Shown here one piece after another: positions 1 to 8,220 of a stretch of 33,269 nt of DNA. The stretch comes from Pseudomonadota bacterium (GTDB lineage Bacteria; Pseudomonadota; Alphaproteobacteria; Sphingomonadales; Sphingomonadaceae), in NCBI GenBank assembly GCA_021847605.1, contig JAJZQN010000044.1:1-33269 (forward strand), in the 5' to 3' direction. The position numbers were made by a program, and so were the translations under genes. The notes below the pieces were generated by a model. That model was not told where the DNA came from. It worked only from the letters and a program-made list of their open reading frames with translations, and searched no databases. Position 1 is the first letter of the stretch. Each line of letters opens with the position of its first letter.

Positions 1-51
1 ATTTCCCGCTTGCGCTGTTCACATAGCCCCGTTATTGGCCCCCTCCACGGC

Positions 52-126
52 GGGCGTGTAGCTCAGTGGTAGAGCACTGTGTTGACATCGCAGGGGTCGC
101 AAGTTCAATCCTTGCCACGCCCACCA
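52..126 (+). tRNA. tRNA-Val (anticodon GAC)
   Basis: A complete cloverleaf is visible. The acceptor arms GGGCGTG (52-58) and CACGCCC (116-122) pair, the anticodon stem CTGTG/CGCAG encloses the loop TTGACAT with anticodon GAC, and the T arm is GCAAG-TTCAATC-CTTGC. The CCA end is encoded at 124-126. An intrinsic terminator follows directly, so it is probably a single-gene transcript. Confidence 0.96.
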
Positions 127-130
127 TTGA

Positions 131-165
131 AAACCCCGGTAGGTCGATGACCTGCCGGGGTTTTT
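131..165 (+). terminator. Intrinsic terminator of tRNA-Val
   Basis: The arms CCCCGGTAGGT and ACCTGCCGGGG pair with one G-T wobble around a short loop, and five T residues follow. It begins five bases after the tRNA CCA end, which fits termination of the tRNA transcript. Confidence 0.9.
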
Positions 166-235
166 GATTGTCCGCATGCCAATGCCCATCGCTTCGAATT
201 TCTGTGTAAACTGCGAGTGGCAAATGAGGCTTATC

Positions 236-1066
236 TTAATCGCCCAACCAGTCGGCGATAATCCGGCCCTTATGCCCTTCGGGTGCCAACGCTGTGCGCA
301 AAGCTTCCAACAGTGGCGGCAAGGCCTGTGTGAAAGCATAGGGTGGATTGACGATAAAGAGGCCCGCACCGTTATAGATGCCGGGCTGCTCGCTATCATA
401 TAGCCAATGCTCGACCCCCAGCAATTTCGGGATGCCGAGTTTGCGCAACCGCTCCTTCCATTGCCAGTGCGTGGCGCTATCTTTCAGCGGAAACCAGATC
501 ACCGTCACGCCATGCGCCCATTTGCGGTGAGCCGCGGCCAGGGTGGCGGTGATGCGCGCGCGTTCGTCCGTTTGCTCATAGGGCGGGTCGACCACCACCA
601 CGCCGCGCGCGGTACGGGGCGGCACCATAGCCAGCCAAAGCTCATAGGCGTCGCGTTCATGTACGGCCGTGCTGGTGCCCCGCATCACACCGCGCAGGGT
701 GTAAGCGTCTTCCGGATGCTTTTCGTTAAGGATCAGGCAATCCTGCGGGCGCAAAAGCTGCGCCAGAAACCGTGGTGAGCCGGGGTAAAGCTGCGATCCT
801 TCACCCACATTCACCGCCTGCACGGCGGCGCGATAGTCGTCCAGCAAGGGGTTCCGGTCGGCAAAGGCCCGCAGCACGCCCCCGGTGGCTTCGCCGGTAC
901 GCTGAGCTGCATCGCCGCCAAGGTCGTACAGCCCGCAGCCGGCATGGGTGTCGATCAAGGTCAGCGCGCCCGGCTTATGCTGCAAGGCCCGTACCAAGGC
1001 AATCAGGAGGCTGTGCTTCACGACATCAGCGCTGTTGCCGGCATGGAAGGAATGACGATAATTCAT
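236..1066 (-). CDS. rlmJ: 23S rRNA (adenine2030-N6)-methyltransferase RlmJ
   Basis: The 276-residue product matches the RlmJ family in length (E. coli RlmJ is about 280) and in its N-terminus, which reads MNYRHSFHAGNSADVVKH. This family methylates N6 of A2030 in 23S rRNA using S-adenosylmethionine. The SAM-binding segment IDTHAGCGLYDL lies at about residues 38-49, and the catalytic DPPYE motif of N6-adenine methyltransferases at 160-164. The ATG at 1066 is kept because the conserved N-terminus starts right there. The gene appears monocistronic; xth upstream on the same strand ends about 125 bp away. Confidence 0.95.
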   Translation of the reverse strand: MNYRHSFHAGNSADVVKHSLLIALVRALQHKPGALTLIDTHAGCGLYDLGGDAAQRTGEATGGVLRAFADRNPLLDDYRAAVQAVNVGEGSQLYPGSPRFLAQLLRPQDCLILNEKHPEDAYTLRGVMRGTSTAVHERDAYELWLAMVPPRTARGVVVVDPPYEQTDERARITATLAAAHRKWAHGVTVIWFPLKDSATHWQWKERLRKLGIPKLLGVEHWLYDSEQPGIYNGAGLFIVNPPYAFTQALPPLLEALRTALAPEGHKGRIIADWLGD

Positions 1067-1191
1067 TGTGGTTCGAAATCCTGACGATCGGCCTTTTAAA
1101 CGAACTGCTGGACCTTCTGCAAAGCGAGCGCGACGCGATTGGAGTAACCAATCCGGCGCTCGTATGAAGACGGGCTGGTGCGCCCTGCGAC

Positions 1192-1968
1192 TTAGGCGCT
1201 GCGCAGTTCCACCCAGGTCGGGGCATGATCGCTAGCCTTTTCACGGCCGCGAAACTCCTTATCGACCTGCGCATCAATCAGGCGGTCGGCCGCCGCCGGG
1301 CTGAGTAGCAGATGATCGATGCGGAAGCCCGCATCGCGGGGCCAGGCGTTCATCTGATAATCCCAATAGGTCCATACGCCCCCGGCGGGATGGCGGCTGA
1401 GGATCGCATCGGTCCATCCGTCAGCCAGCATACGCCGGTAGGCTGCGCGGCTTTCCGGCTGCATCAGTGCGTCGGATGCCATCGCCTTCACGGAATAGAC
1501 GTCCACGTCGCGGGGAATCACATTATAGTCACCCGCCAGCACAACGGGTAGCTCCGTCGCCCATAGCTCCGCCGCGCGAGTGCGCAGGCGCTTCATCCAG
1601 CGCAGCTTGTAGTCGAATTTGGGGCCGGGCAGCGGATTGCCGTTGGGGAGGTAGATGCTGGCGACACGCACGCCGTTCACATCTGCCTCCAGATAGCGGC
1701 TATGTTCATCCTCCGGCTCGCCGTCCAGACCGCGTTTCGTTTCAACGGGCTGCCCGTCCCGCATCAGGATCGCAACGCCATTAAACCCCTTCTGACCATG
1801 CCAGATGGCGCCGTAGCCGGCTGCCTCTATATCCTTGATCGGAAAGGTGTCATCCGACGTCTTGATTTCCTGAAGGCAGGCAACCTCAGGGCGGGTTTCG
1901 TCCAGCCATTCCAGCAGGCGCGGCAGGCGTGCCTTGATGCCGTTGATGTTGAAAGTGGCGATACGCAT
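1192..1968 (-). CDS. xth: Exodeoxyribonuclease III
   Basis: The 258-residue protein is a full-length member of the exonuclease III/AP endonuclease family, which cleaves at abasic sites and removes nucleotides 3' to 5' in base excision repair. Visible active-site elements are N7 (FNINGIK), E34 (CLQEIK), the GDYNV segment carrying the catalytic Asp and Asn, RIDHLLLS, and the C-terminal SDHAP with the catalytic Asp-His pair. All positions expected for metal binding and catalysis are present. It lies 82 bp downstream of erpA on the same strand and could share its transcript. Confidence 0.95.
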   Translation of the reverse strand: MRIATFNINGIKARLPRLLEWLDETRPEVACLQEIKTSDDTFPIKDIEAAGYGAIWHGQKGFNGVAILMRDGQPVETKRGLDGEPEDEHSRYLEADVNGVRVASIYLPNGNPLPGPKFDYKLRWMKRLRTRAAELWATELPVVLAGDYNVIPRDVDVYSVKAMASDALMQPESRAAYRRMLADGWTDAILSRHPAGGVWTYWDYQMNAWPRDAGFRIDHLLLSPAAADRLIDAQVDKEFRGREKASDHAPTWVELRSA

Positions 1969-2050
1969 GACGTCTCCGTTGGCTGGCGGCCGGGAGCCGT
2001 CCGCTATCCTATATCGTCATGCCTCGACACCAACCGGGCCGGGAAGTCAA

Positions 2051-2377
2051 TCAGACCGAGAAGCTGGTCCCGCAACCACAACCGGCAGTCGCGTTGGGAT
2101 TTGTCACCTTGAACGCCTGACCGCCCAGATCGGACACGAAATCGACGGCAGAGCCGCGCACCAGATCAATACTGACGTCATCGACCACCAACGTAACCCC
2201 ATCGCGCTCCACCGACAGGTCGTCGCCTTCAATCGCCTCGGCCAGACCAAAACGATATTGGAAGCCGGAACAGCCCCCGCCCTCGACAGAGAGACGCAGG
2301 ATCGCGGGCTTGCCCTGTTTGGCAGCGATGGCCGCAACGCGAGCGGCAGCGGAGGGGGTAAGATCGATGTCGGCCAT
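2051..2377 (-). CDS. erpA: Iron-sulfur cluster insertion protein ErpA (A-type carrier)
   Basis: The 108-residue protein has the HesB/IscA/ErpA signature: C36 in GGGCSGFQY and the C-terminal CGC pair at C100 and C102, the three ligands that bind a transient Fe-S cluster. A-type carriers pass Fe-S clusters to apo-enzymes. The length and the GCGCGTSF-type ending are typical of the alphaproteobacterial ErpA group. Telling ErpA from IscA by sequence alone is less certain than the family assignment. It starts 20 bp inside a strong palindromic terminator that separates it from the M23 peptidase gene. Confidence 0.9.
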   Translation of the reverse strand: MADIDLTPSAAARVAAIAAKQGKPAILRLSVEGGGCSGFQYRFGLAEAIEGDDLSVERDGVTLVVDDVSIDLVRGSAVDFVSDLGGQAFKVTNPNATAGCGCGTSFSV

Positions 2378-2396
2378 GGCGCCTAGATAGGATCAA

Positions 2397-2436
2397 GCAA
2401 AAGGCCCGGCAACCCCATGGGGACCGGGCCTTTTGC
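2397..2436 (-). terminator. Intrinsic terminator of the M23 peptidase gene
   Basis: The 13-bp arms GCAAAAGGCCCGG and CCGGGCCTTTTGC are perfect complements around a 14-nt loop. The T-run works on either strand, but the position 20 bp past the minus-strand peptidase stop fits termination of that gene. It lies just before erpA. Confidence 0.88.
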
Positions 2437-2456
2437 GAATAAGCGGAGAGCGGGAT

Positions 2457-3188
2457 TTAGTCGGCCGCCTTTTCCTGCGCGCTGGTGGGACCACCCATGG
2501 CGATCGGCGGCTTGGTGTTCATGGCGACCAGATAGTCATGGCCGGCTACGAACGGGATCGGATTGATGGCCGCGCCATCAACGCGGACTTCATAATGAAG
2601 GTGGCTGCCGGTCGAACGGCCCGTCGAACCCATGAGGCCGATCAACTGGCCGCGCTTCACATAGCTGTTGGCTTCCACCAGCAGCTTCGACATGTGGCCA
2701 TAGCGGGTTTCCATGCCACCGCCGTGCGAGATCTGAACCAGATTGCCATAGCCGCTGGCCCAGCCGGAGCGGCTGACGACACCGTCAGCGGTGGCGTAAA
2801 TGGGAGTACCGATCGGGCCGGGAATATCGATGCCCTTGTGCATGCGGGCGCCGCCGTTGAAGGGGTCGGAGCGAACGCCGTAATTGGAGGTCAGCGAGAG
2901 CTTCTTAACCGGCTGGCCCGAGGGGATATAGGCCGCAGCCTTGGCAGTACCGTCGAGGCGTTCCATGCTGGCAAAAAGATTGGAGAAAGCGAGATCGACT
3001 TGGCCGCTGGCGGCAGAGGCCGTTTGAGCCGGCACATCACCATAGGGATCGTCGTCATCGGTGGCATGGGCCGGAGCCGCAGCGCACAACGCGCCAGCCA
3101 TGGCAGCCGCTCCCAAAATCTTCGCTGCCTTGGCGGCAGATCGGAACCATTGCGTACCCTGAGCATTAAGCGAACGAAGAACCAACAT
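2457..3188 (-). CDS. Secreted M23-family metallopeptidase (LytM-like)
   Basis: The 243-residue protein begins with a long signal-peptide-like segment ending in an AAPAHA type cleavage site. It carries an M23 peptidase domain: HKGID (His and Asp zinc ligands, about residues 117 and 121), a YGH segment near 165 and the HLH triad at about 196-198. M23 enzymes cleave peptidoglycan cross-bridges, or act as regulators of other hydrolases when metal ligands are missing; here all ligands are present, so activity is likely. The frame is open further upstream (to 3311), but the ATG at 3188 gives a sensible signal peptide and has GGGG upstream. DUF455 lies 112 bp upstream. Confidence 0.9.
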   Translation of the reverse strand: MLVLRSLNAQGTQWFRSAAKAAKILGAAAMAGALCAAAPAHATDDDDPYGDVPAQTASAASGQVDLAFSNLFASMERLDGTAKAAAYIPSGQPVKKLSLTSNYGVRSDPFNGGARMHKGIDIPGPIGTPIYATADGVVSRSGWASGYGNLVQISHGGGMETRYGHMSKLLVEANSYVKRGQLIGLMGSTGRSTGSHLHYEVRVDGAAINPIPFVAGHDYLVAMNTKPPIAMGGPTSAQEKAAD

Positions 3189-3300
3189 GCAGACCCCGAC
3201 TTTTGTCACCGAAGGCTTTGGGCCTTTCGGCGCTACCCCAGCTTTGAATTTTTTGGCGATGTGATCGCCCCCGCTGGAAATGCAGACTGCAAATCGCGGA

Positions 3301-4092
3301 TCAGGTTGCAAGCGTCGCGTAGAAGTCGCGCGTCAAACCGGCCTGTCGGCGCGCCGAATCGTTGAACGGCGGCTTAACCGAACCACGAAAGTGACGTTTC
3401 ACAAGCATTTGGTAGTGATCGGCGGGGGAGAGGCCCATTCGCTTCGTCGTCGCGATGAACCAATTGGTCCCCGCCGAGACATGCCGAATCTCGTCCGCCA
3501 TGATTCGCCGCAACATACGACCGGACACCATGTCCCCTGCTCCTTCGAACCGTTCAACAGTCGCCGGCGTGATGTCGAGCGCCCGCGCCTCCAGCACCAT
3601 GGGCACGATGGCCAGCCGGGCCAGCGCGTCCTGCGCCGTTTCGCTGGCCGCCTGCCATAACCCGTCATGAGCGGGCAGCGCGCCATAATGGCTGCCGCAT
3701 TGACGGAGCCGGCGGTCGAGCAACGCAAAATGCATCGCTTCCTCCGCGCCAACGCGCATCCATTCATCGGTGAAGGCGATGGGAAACTGATCGCCGAAAC
3801 GACCGATAAGGTCGAACGCCAGATCGATCGCGACAAATTCAATATGGGCGAGCGCATGGAGCATGGCGATGCGCGAGCGTTCCGAGCCGATCTTGCCACG
3901 TTTGGGCATTTGCCCGGGCGACAGAAGTTCAGGCCGGTCGGGCCGCGCAGGACGATCCGGCATCGCCATGTCGAAGCGATGCGCAAGCCTGCCCAGCCGC
4001 CAGTCGCGCGCCACCGCGCGGGCGATCATCAATTTGGCATGGGGGTCAGCGGTCAGCAGCACCCGGGCGCAGGCTTCCCCCACCCCCGGCAT
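3301..4092 (-). CDS. DUF455 family ferritin-like protein
   Basis: The product of about 263 residues matches the DUF455 family of ferritin-like proteins. Conserved segments are ADPHAKLMIARAVARDW, ALAHIEFVAIDLAFDL, GAEEAMHF and ADEIRHV. The repeated E/H motifs on helices (AHIE, EEAMHF, DEIRHV) look like a di-iron site; the biochemical function of the family is not known to me. The start is uncertain. The ATG at 4092 is given, but a TTG at 4110 overlaps the bcp stop codon as TTGA and would allow coupled translation. It is the third gene of a glnE-bcp-DUF455 operon. Confidence 0.85.
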   Translation of the reverse strand: MPGVGEACARVLLTADPHAKLMIARAVARDWRLGRLAHRFDMAMPDRPARPDRPELLSPGQMPKRGKIGSERSRIAMLHALAHIEFVAIDLAFDLIGRFGDQFPIAFTDEWMRVGAEEAMHFALLDRRLRQCGSHYGALPAHDGLWQAASETAQDALARLAIVPMVLEARALDITPATVERFEGAGDMVSGRMLRRIMADEIRHVSAGTNWFIATTKRMGLSPADHYQMLVKRHFRGSVKPPFNDSARRQAGLTRDFYATLAT

Positions 4093-4106
4093 TTCAGTTG
4101 CAGGAG

Positions 4107-4571
4107 TCAAAGCGTCTTCACCGCCCCCAGCACCTCTTCGGCATGTCCCTTGACCTTCACCTTGGGCCATACGCGCAGGATGGTGCCGTCCGCCCCGACC
4201 AGAAAAGTCGCGCGTTCAATGCCCATATATTTGCGGCCATAGAGAGATTTTTCGACCCATGTGCCGAACGCTTCGCAGACCGAACCGTCTTCGTCGGAGG
4301 CAAGAATGACGCGCAGGCCGTATTTTTCAGTGAATTTGGCGAGCTTTCCCGGCTTGTCTTTCGATATGCCGACTACCGGCACATTGGCATCGGCAAATTC
4401 GTCGGCCAGCGCAGTAAAATCGCGCGCTTCGTTGGTGCAGCCGGGCGTGTCGGCCTTGGGATAGAAATAGACGACCAGCGGATGGCCGCGATAGGCGTCG
4501 AGGGTGAAGGAAGTGCCTTCGACATCCTTCAAGGTGACGGCGGGGACGATTGCGCCCTGTTCCAGCATCAT
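4107..4571 (-). CDS. bcp: Thioredoxin-dependent peroxiredoxin, Bcp/PrxQ type
   Basis: This 154-residue peroxiredoxin aligns well with E. coli Bcp from memory. It has the peroxidatic C45 in TPGCTNEA, the YFYPKADTPGC core and the DEDGSVCEAFG segment. It would reduce hydrogen peroxide and organic hydroperoxides with thiol reductant in the cytoplasm. The resolving cysteine usual at position 50 is replaced (TPGCTNEARDF), leaving C99 as the only other cysteine, so it probably works as a 1-Cys enzyme or with C99. Its start overlaps the glnE stop codon by four bases (ATGA), which indicates translational coupling. Confidence 0.94.
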   Translation of the reverse strand: MMLEQGAIVPAVTLKDVEGTSFTLDAYRGHPLVVYFYPKADTPGCTNEARDFTALADEFADANVPVVGISKDKPGKLAKFTEKYGLRVILASDEDGSVCEAFGTWVEKSLYGRKYMGIERATFLVGADGTILRVWPKVKVKGHAEEVLGAVKTL

Positions 4572-7252
4572 GGCTTCTCCTGATAAGGGGCGGCGAGCGC
4601 GGCCCAGGCTTCGCTGACGCTTTGCCGCGCCTTGGCATAGCTTTCAAGCAACTCGTCCCAATCGGCCACGCCGCATGCCCTGGCGACCAGAGCGCGGGTC
4701 GCCTCGGGCGGCTCCGTCGAGCGGGGCGACACGAGGCGGGAGACGATCAGATAGCGGGTAAAAAGATCGAGCGCGTCAACGAGATGGACAGAAACATGGT
4801 TTCTGGCGGTCAGTTCCAACAGGGCGGCGCGCAGGTCGGGATCGAACCCTATGCCATAGTGGAACTGATTGATATGAATGATAAATTCCAGATCGACCAG
4901 GCCGCCGGGAACCAGTTTCACGTCGAAATCGCCGGCCGGCGGTTTGTGCCGGGCGATGTCGCCGCGCATCTTTACCGCCTGCCCCGCGAGCGTGTCGAAA
5001 TCGCGCGGGCGGTGGAGCGTTTCGGAGAGAATGGCGTCGAGCGCGGCGCGGGCGGCGGGCGAACCGAAGATCGGCCGGGCGCGGGTCAGCGCCAGATGCT
5101 CCCACGTCCATGCCTCCTCCCGCTGATATTTCGCGAAACTGTCGAGGCTGACCGCCAGCAGCCCTTGCGCGCCCGAAGGACGCAGGCGGGTGTCCACCTC
5201 ATAAAGCGGACCGGAGGCGGTATGGACGGACAGGGCGTTGGTGATGCGCTGACCCAGACGGTTGAAATATTGGGTCGCGCCCAGCGGCTTTGAGCCATCG
5301 GACTCAGTCTGGAAATCGCCGGTGAAGAGATAGACGAGATCGAGGTCCGACGCATGGGTCAAAACGACGCCGCCAAGCCGTCCGAGCGCCAATATCACCA
5401 TTTCACCACCCGGCACCTTGCCATGGACGGCCTCAAACTCAATTATGGTGGCCTGCGCCAGCGCCTCCACCGCCGCTTCAGCGACACGGCCATAGCCCCT
5501 GCCCGCCTCCAGCGGATCGCCGCCGCGGATGATCTGCGCCCCCAGTGCAAAGCGACGGTCCGCCACGCGCTGACGCACACGGTCCAGCAGCGCCTGATAA
5601 TCCTCCCCCGGTTCCAAGGCGGCAAATTGTTTCGCTAACGCATCGACTGCCGGTGGCGGGTTGAAAGCAGAGGCGTCGATCAGCCCGTCCAGCAATTCCG
5701 CCCGCCGTCCGAGCGCGTCGGCCAATGTTGGCGCATGGCTCAATATTTCGGCCAGCAGTTCAACCAGCGCCGGCCGCGCAGCGAGCAACTTGAAGAAATT
5801 GATGGCGCTGGGCAGGCGGGCGATCATGTCGTCCAGCCGGTTGAGCGCCCGCGCAGGATCGGGCGCCTGCGCCAGCGCGCGCATCAGGCCGGGCAGGAGT
5901 TGCTCCAGCGCCTCACGCGAAGGTGCGCTACGCAGCGCGCGCACGGTGCCGCTGCGCCAGCGGGTGATGCGGGCCAGCGGCGTGTCGATGTCTGCAAAGC
6001 CGATCTCGGCCAGCTGCTCCTTCAGCCGGTCCTCGTCATGGGAAAGCGACAGGTCCGTACTGGGCGGGCTGAGCCGGTCATAATTGCGCCCGACCCATTC
6101 CACATGCGGCCGCAGCAGGTCGAGCAGCGCGTCGCCATTCGCCAGCCCGTGCAGGCGCGCCACATTGTCGAGCGAGTCCCGATTCTTCGGCAGTTCGTGA
6201 GTCTGGCGGTCCTCCACCATTTGAAGCCGATGTTCGATGGTACGGAACAGGACATAAGCCGTATCCAGCCGGGCGGCGACGTCAGCCTCTATCACCCCCG
6301 CCTGCGCCAGCGCAGCCAATGCCTGCCGCGTATTGCCGGATCGCAGCGCGGGATTGCGGCCGCCATGGATCAATTGATGGACCTGCGCGAAAAATTCGAC
6401 CTCGCGAATGCCGCCGCGCCCGCGCTTCAGATCATAGCCCGGCCCGAACGCCTGCCCCTGCGCATAATGATCGCGGATGCGGCGCGAAATATCGACGATG
6501 GCGTCGATTGCCCCGAAATCGAGGCTGCGCCTCCACACGAACGGCCGTATCTGCCGCAGGAAATATTCGCCCAGTTCGCGATCGCCCGCCGCCGGGCGCG
6601 CCCGGATGAAGGCCGCCTGTTCCCAGCCCAGTGCAGTCGATTCATAATAGCCGATCGCTGCCTCCACCGGCAGGGCAATTGGCGTCGCTTCGGGCGAAGG
6701 TCGCAGGCGCAGGTCGACCCGGAACACATAGCCGTCGCCATCACGGGCGCTTAGCAATTCACTGACGCGGCGCCCCAGCCGCACCGCCGCATCGGCCACA
6801 TCCTCCCTATCGCCATGGGGCAAGGTGGCAGGATCATAGAGCAGGATGGGGTCGATATCGGACGAGTAATTAAGTTCGCGGCTGCCATGCTTGCCCAGTG
6901 CCAGCACGATGAAACCGCGCGGCTTTTCATCGGGGTAACGTTCGGCAAAGGCAGCAGCCAGCGCCTCTTCCAATGCCTGATCGGCGAAATCGGACAGGGT
7001 GCGAGTGACGCGGGTCAGATCCCAAACGCCCGCAAGGTCGGCCGCCGCCGTCACCAATGCAATCGCCGTGCGCCGCCGGCGCAGCGATCGGGCAATGCCA
7101 TCTTCCGATGGCCCGGACACATGGGCGGCCGCCAGTGCCGCATCGACGTCGCCGGCTGCCAGATGCTGCGCCACGCTCGGGAAACGATCCAGCGCGCGGG
7201 CCAGAAATGGCGAATGGGCACGCACCCGCACCAGAGTTTCCGACCAGTCCAT
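4568..7252 (-). CDS. glnE: Bifunctional glutamine synthetase adenylyltransferase/deadenylase
   Basis: GlnE adenylylates and deadenylylates glutamine synthetase in response to PII and glutamine, tuning nitrogen assimilation. Two nucleotidyltransferase domains are visible: GSRELNYSSDIDPI at about residues 123-136 (deadenylase half) and GGVVLTHASDLDLVYL near 625-640 (adenylylase half). Both keep the DxD metal-binding pair, so both activities should be intact. The frame is open to 7405, but the ATG at 7252 (MDWSETL) is preferred: it has GAGGA at good spacing, and the extension lacks family resemblance and would overlap the NepR-like gene. Length is about 894 residues. First gene of the operon with bcp and DUF455. 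Confidence 0.95.
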   Translation of the reverse strand: MDWSETLVRVRAHSPFLARALDRFPSVAQHLAAGDVDAALAAAHVSGPSEDGIARSLRRRRTAIALVTAAADLAGVWDLTRVTRTLSDFADQALEEALAAAFAERYPDEKPRGFIVLALGKHGSRELNYSSDIDPILLYDPATLPHGDREDVADAAVRLGRRVSELLSARDGDGYVFRVDLRLRPSPEATPIALPVEAAIGYYESTALGWEQAAFIRARPAAGDRELGEYFLRQIRPFVWRRSLDFGAIDAIVDISRRIRDHYAQGQAFGPGYDLKRGRGGIREVEFFAQVHQLIHGGRNPALRSGNTRQALAALAQAGVIEADVAARLDTAYVLFRTIEHRLQMVEDRQTHELPKNRDSLDNVARLHGLANGDALLDLLRPHVEWVGRNYDRLSPPSTDLSLSHDEDRLKEQLAEIGFADIDTPLARITRWRSGTVRALRSAPSREALEQLLPGLMRALAQAPDPARALNRLDDMIARLPSAINFFKLLAARPALVELLAEILSHAPTLADALGRRAELLDGLIDASAFNPPPAVDALAKQFAALEPGEDYQALLDRVRQRVADRRFALGAQIIRGGDPLEAGRGYGRVAEAAVEALAQATIIEFEAVHGKVPGGEMVILALGRLGGVVLTHASDLDLVYLFTGDFQTESDGSKPLGATQYFNRLGQRITNALSVHTASGPLYEVDTRLRPSGAQGLLAVSLDSFAKYQREEAWTWEHLALTRARPIFGSPAARAALDAILSETLHRPRDFDTLAGQAVKMRGDIARHKPPAGDFDVKLVPGGLVDLEFIIHINQFHYGIGFDPDLRAALLELTARNHVSVHLVDALDLFTRYLIVSRLVSPRSTEPPEATRALVARACGVADWDELLESYAKARQSVSEAWAALAAPYQEKP

Positions 7253-7342
7253 CGCCGTCCTCATCCTTGTCTTTGCGCGCCGTATCGCGTGGAGATGCGA
7301 CGAATGCCAGAAACTTTTGGCCGACATGACCGTTTTGGGTTC

Positions 7343-7534
7343 ATGGAAATGCAGCGCAAACCCTTTGGCCGGACAGCGGTGCGACAACATGGCGAAAAGG
7401 GCCATGTCGTCACGATCGCGCCCCCGCCCCCCTATGAAGGGGTAGGCAATGCATTGCGATCAACCTACGCGCCGCAACGCGAAGCCCTGCCCGACGACAT
7501 GATGCAATTGTTGGCGAAACTCGACCGGCGATAG
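7343..7534 (+). CDS. NepR-like anti-sigma factor (small)
   Basis: This is the end of a longer plus-strand open frame whose upstream part is only antisense to glnE. From ATG 7343 (or 7349) it encodes 61-63 residues. The C-terminal 30 read like the NepR core: VGNALRSTY, then PDDMMQLLAKLD. The family pattern is G-x-x-L-R-x-x-Y, a short linker, P-D/E-x-F/M-x-x-L-L-x-x-L. NepR binds the general-stress sigma factor EcfG and releases it when phosphorylated PhyR binds NepR. The linker between Tyr and Pro appears one residue shorter than in the NepR proteins I recall. No ecfG or phyR is in this window, so it would be an orphan or second copy. No strong ribosome-binding site is visible. Confidence 0.66.
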   Translation: MEMQRKPFGRTAVRQHGEKGHVVTIAPPPPYEGVGNALRSTYAPQREALPDDMMQLLAKLDRR

Positions 7535-7572
7535 AGCCTTATCTGCCATTTCGATTGTTTGAAGAACGACTT

Positions 7573-7657
7573 AGAGTCTGTTTGGAAAATGCGCGAAAGA
7601 ACGCATTTTCGATGCCGCACCGGCCCGCACCAGAGGCGCATTTCCAAACAGACTCTA
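7573..7657. repeat. Palindromic dispersed repeat (REP/MITE-like), copy 1
   Basis: Terminal arms of about 20 bp, AGAGTCTGTTTGGAAAATGCG (7573-7593) and its complement at 7638-7657, differ by one base. Inside is a second hairpin, GAAAATGCG/CGCATTTTC (7585-7610), followed by GATGCCGCACCGGCCCGC. The inner part is shared with the repeat at 28411-28453. It lies between the NepR-like gene and a convergent minus-strand gene, so it could also act as a terminator. Confidence 0.8.
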
Positions 7658-7711
7658 TAGACGCCGTGGAAAACTAAAAGCGGCTGATGGCAGCTATTTT
7701 GAGAAGACGGA

Positions 7712-8032
7712 TCAACATCGAACAAGCGCAAATCCGCGTTCCATTTCAATGATGACGCCTTCATCTCGAAGCGCATGGGATATGGGAGAGGTCAGGACCA
7801 CATCCCTGATGCGAATGCGCGTCCAATGCGGATAATGTTCCTGAACGTTCCAGATCGCCCGCAGGATCGCGTCATGCCCCAGTTCCCCGCCCTCTATCGT
7901 AAATATGGCGCTTTCAGCATCAAGTTCATGTTGGTTATCGAACCATCGGCGATTTTCGTCGCTCTGAACAATCCATACTGCGCCTTCTGCTCGCCCGTTG
8001 AACGCGAAATCAAAGATGATCGTGATTTCCAT
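7712..8032 (-). CDS. Conserved-looking hypothetical protein (106 aa)
   Basis: I do not recognise a family. The frame is open from 8170, but the ATG at 8032 (MEITIIFDFAFNGRAEG) is chosen because the protein from there has a globular composition with alternating hydrophobic strands and a regular helix-like stretch (AILRAIWNVQEHYPHW). The upstream part is cysteine-rich and unlike a protein start. The protein is acidic, with no signal peptide or membrane segment, so it is probably cytoplasmic. It is flanked by the palindromic repeat downstream and a divergent small gene upstream. Confidence 0.6.
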   Translation of the reverse strand: MEITIIFDFAFNGRAEGAVWIVQSDENRRWFDNQHELDAESAIFTIEGGELGHDAILRAIWNVQEHYPHWTRIRIRDVVLTSPISHALRDEGVIIEMERGFALVRC

Positions 8033-8220
8033 GGTGGCATTCTGCTCGACCGGCCCGGGGTTCGCAATTACAGGATCGAGGCTGGCAGCCTGCCTGTCGC
8101 AAAAGCAATAAAAATGCGCCCTCTCAAGATAAGAAAGCAGAACCGGGCGGTCGGAGACGCAAGAAAGCATTTACCATTTGCCAATATCATGCTCAGCCAA
8201 TTTAGGGTGAGGCGTGCGGC

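Noticed and set aside
4550..5293. Long plus-strand open frame opposite glnE
   Set aside because: It is antisense to an intact glnE and has no protein family resemblance; high GC makes such frames common.
5735..6754. Second long plus-strand frame inside glnE
   Set aside because: It is fully covered by the real gene on the other strand, and its product is a low-complexity Arg/Gln-rich sequence.
7253..7342. EcfG-type promoter in front of the NepR-like gene
   Set aside because: No GGAAC element lies upstream on the plus strand within the glnE-nepR gap.
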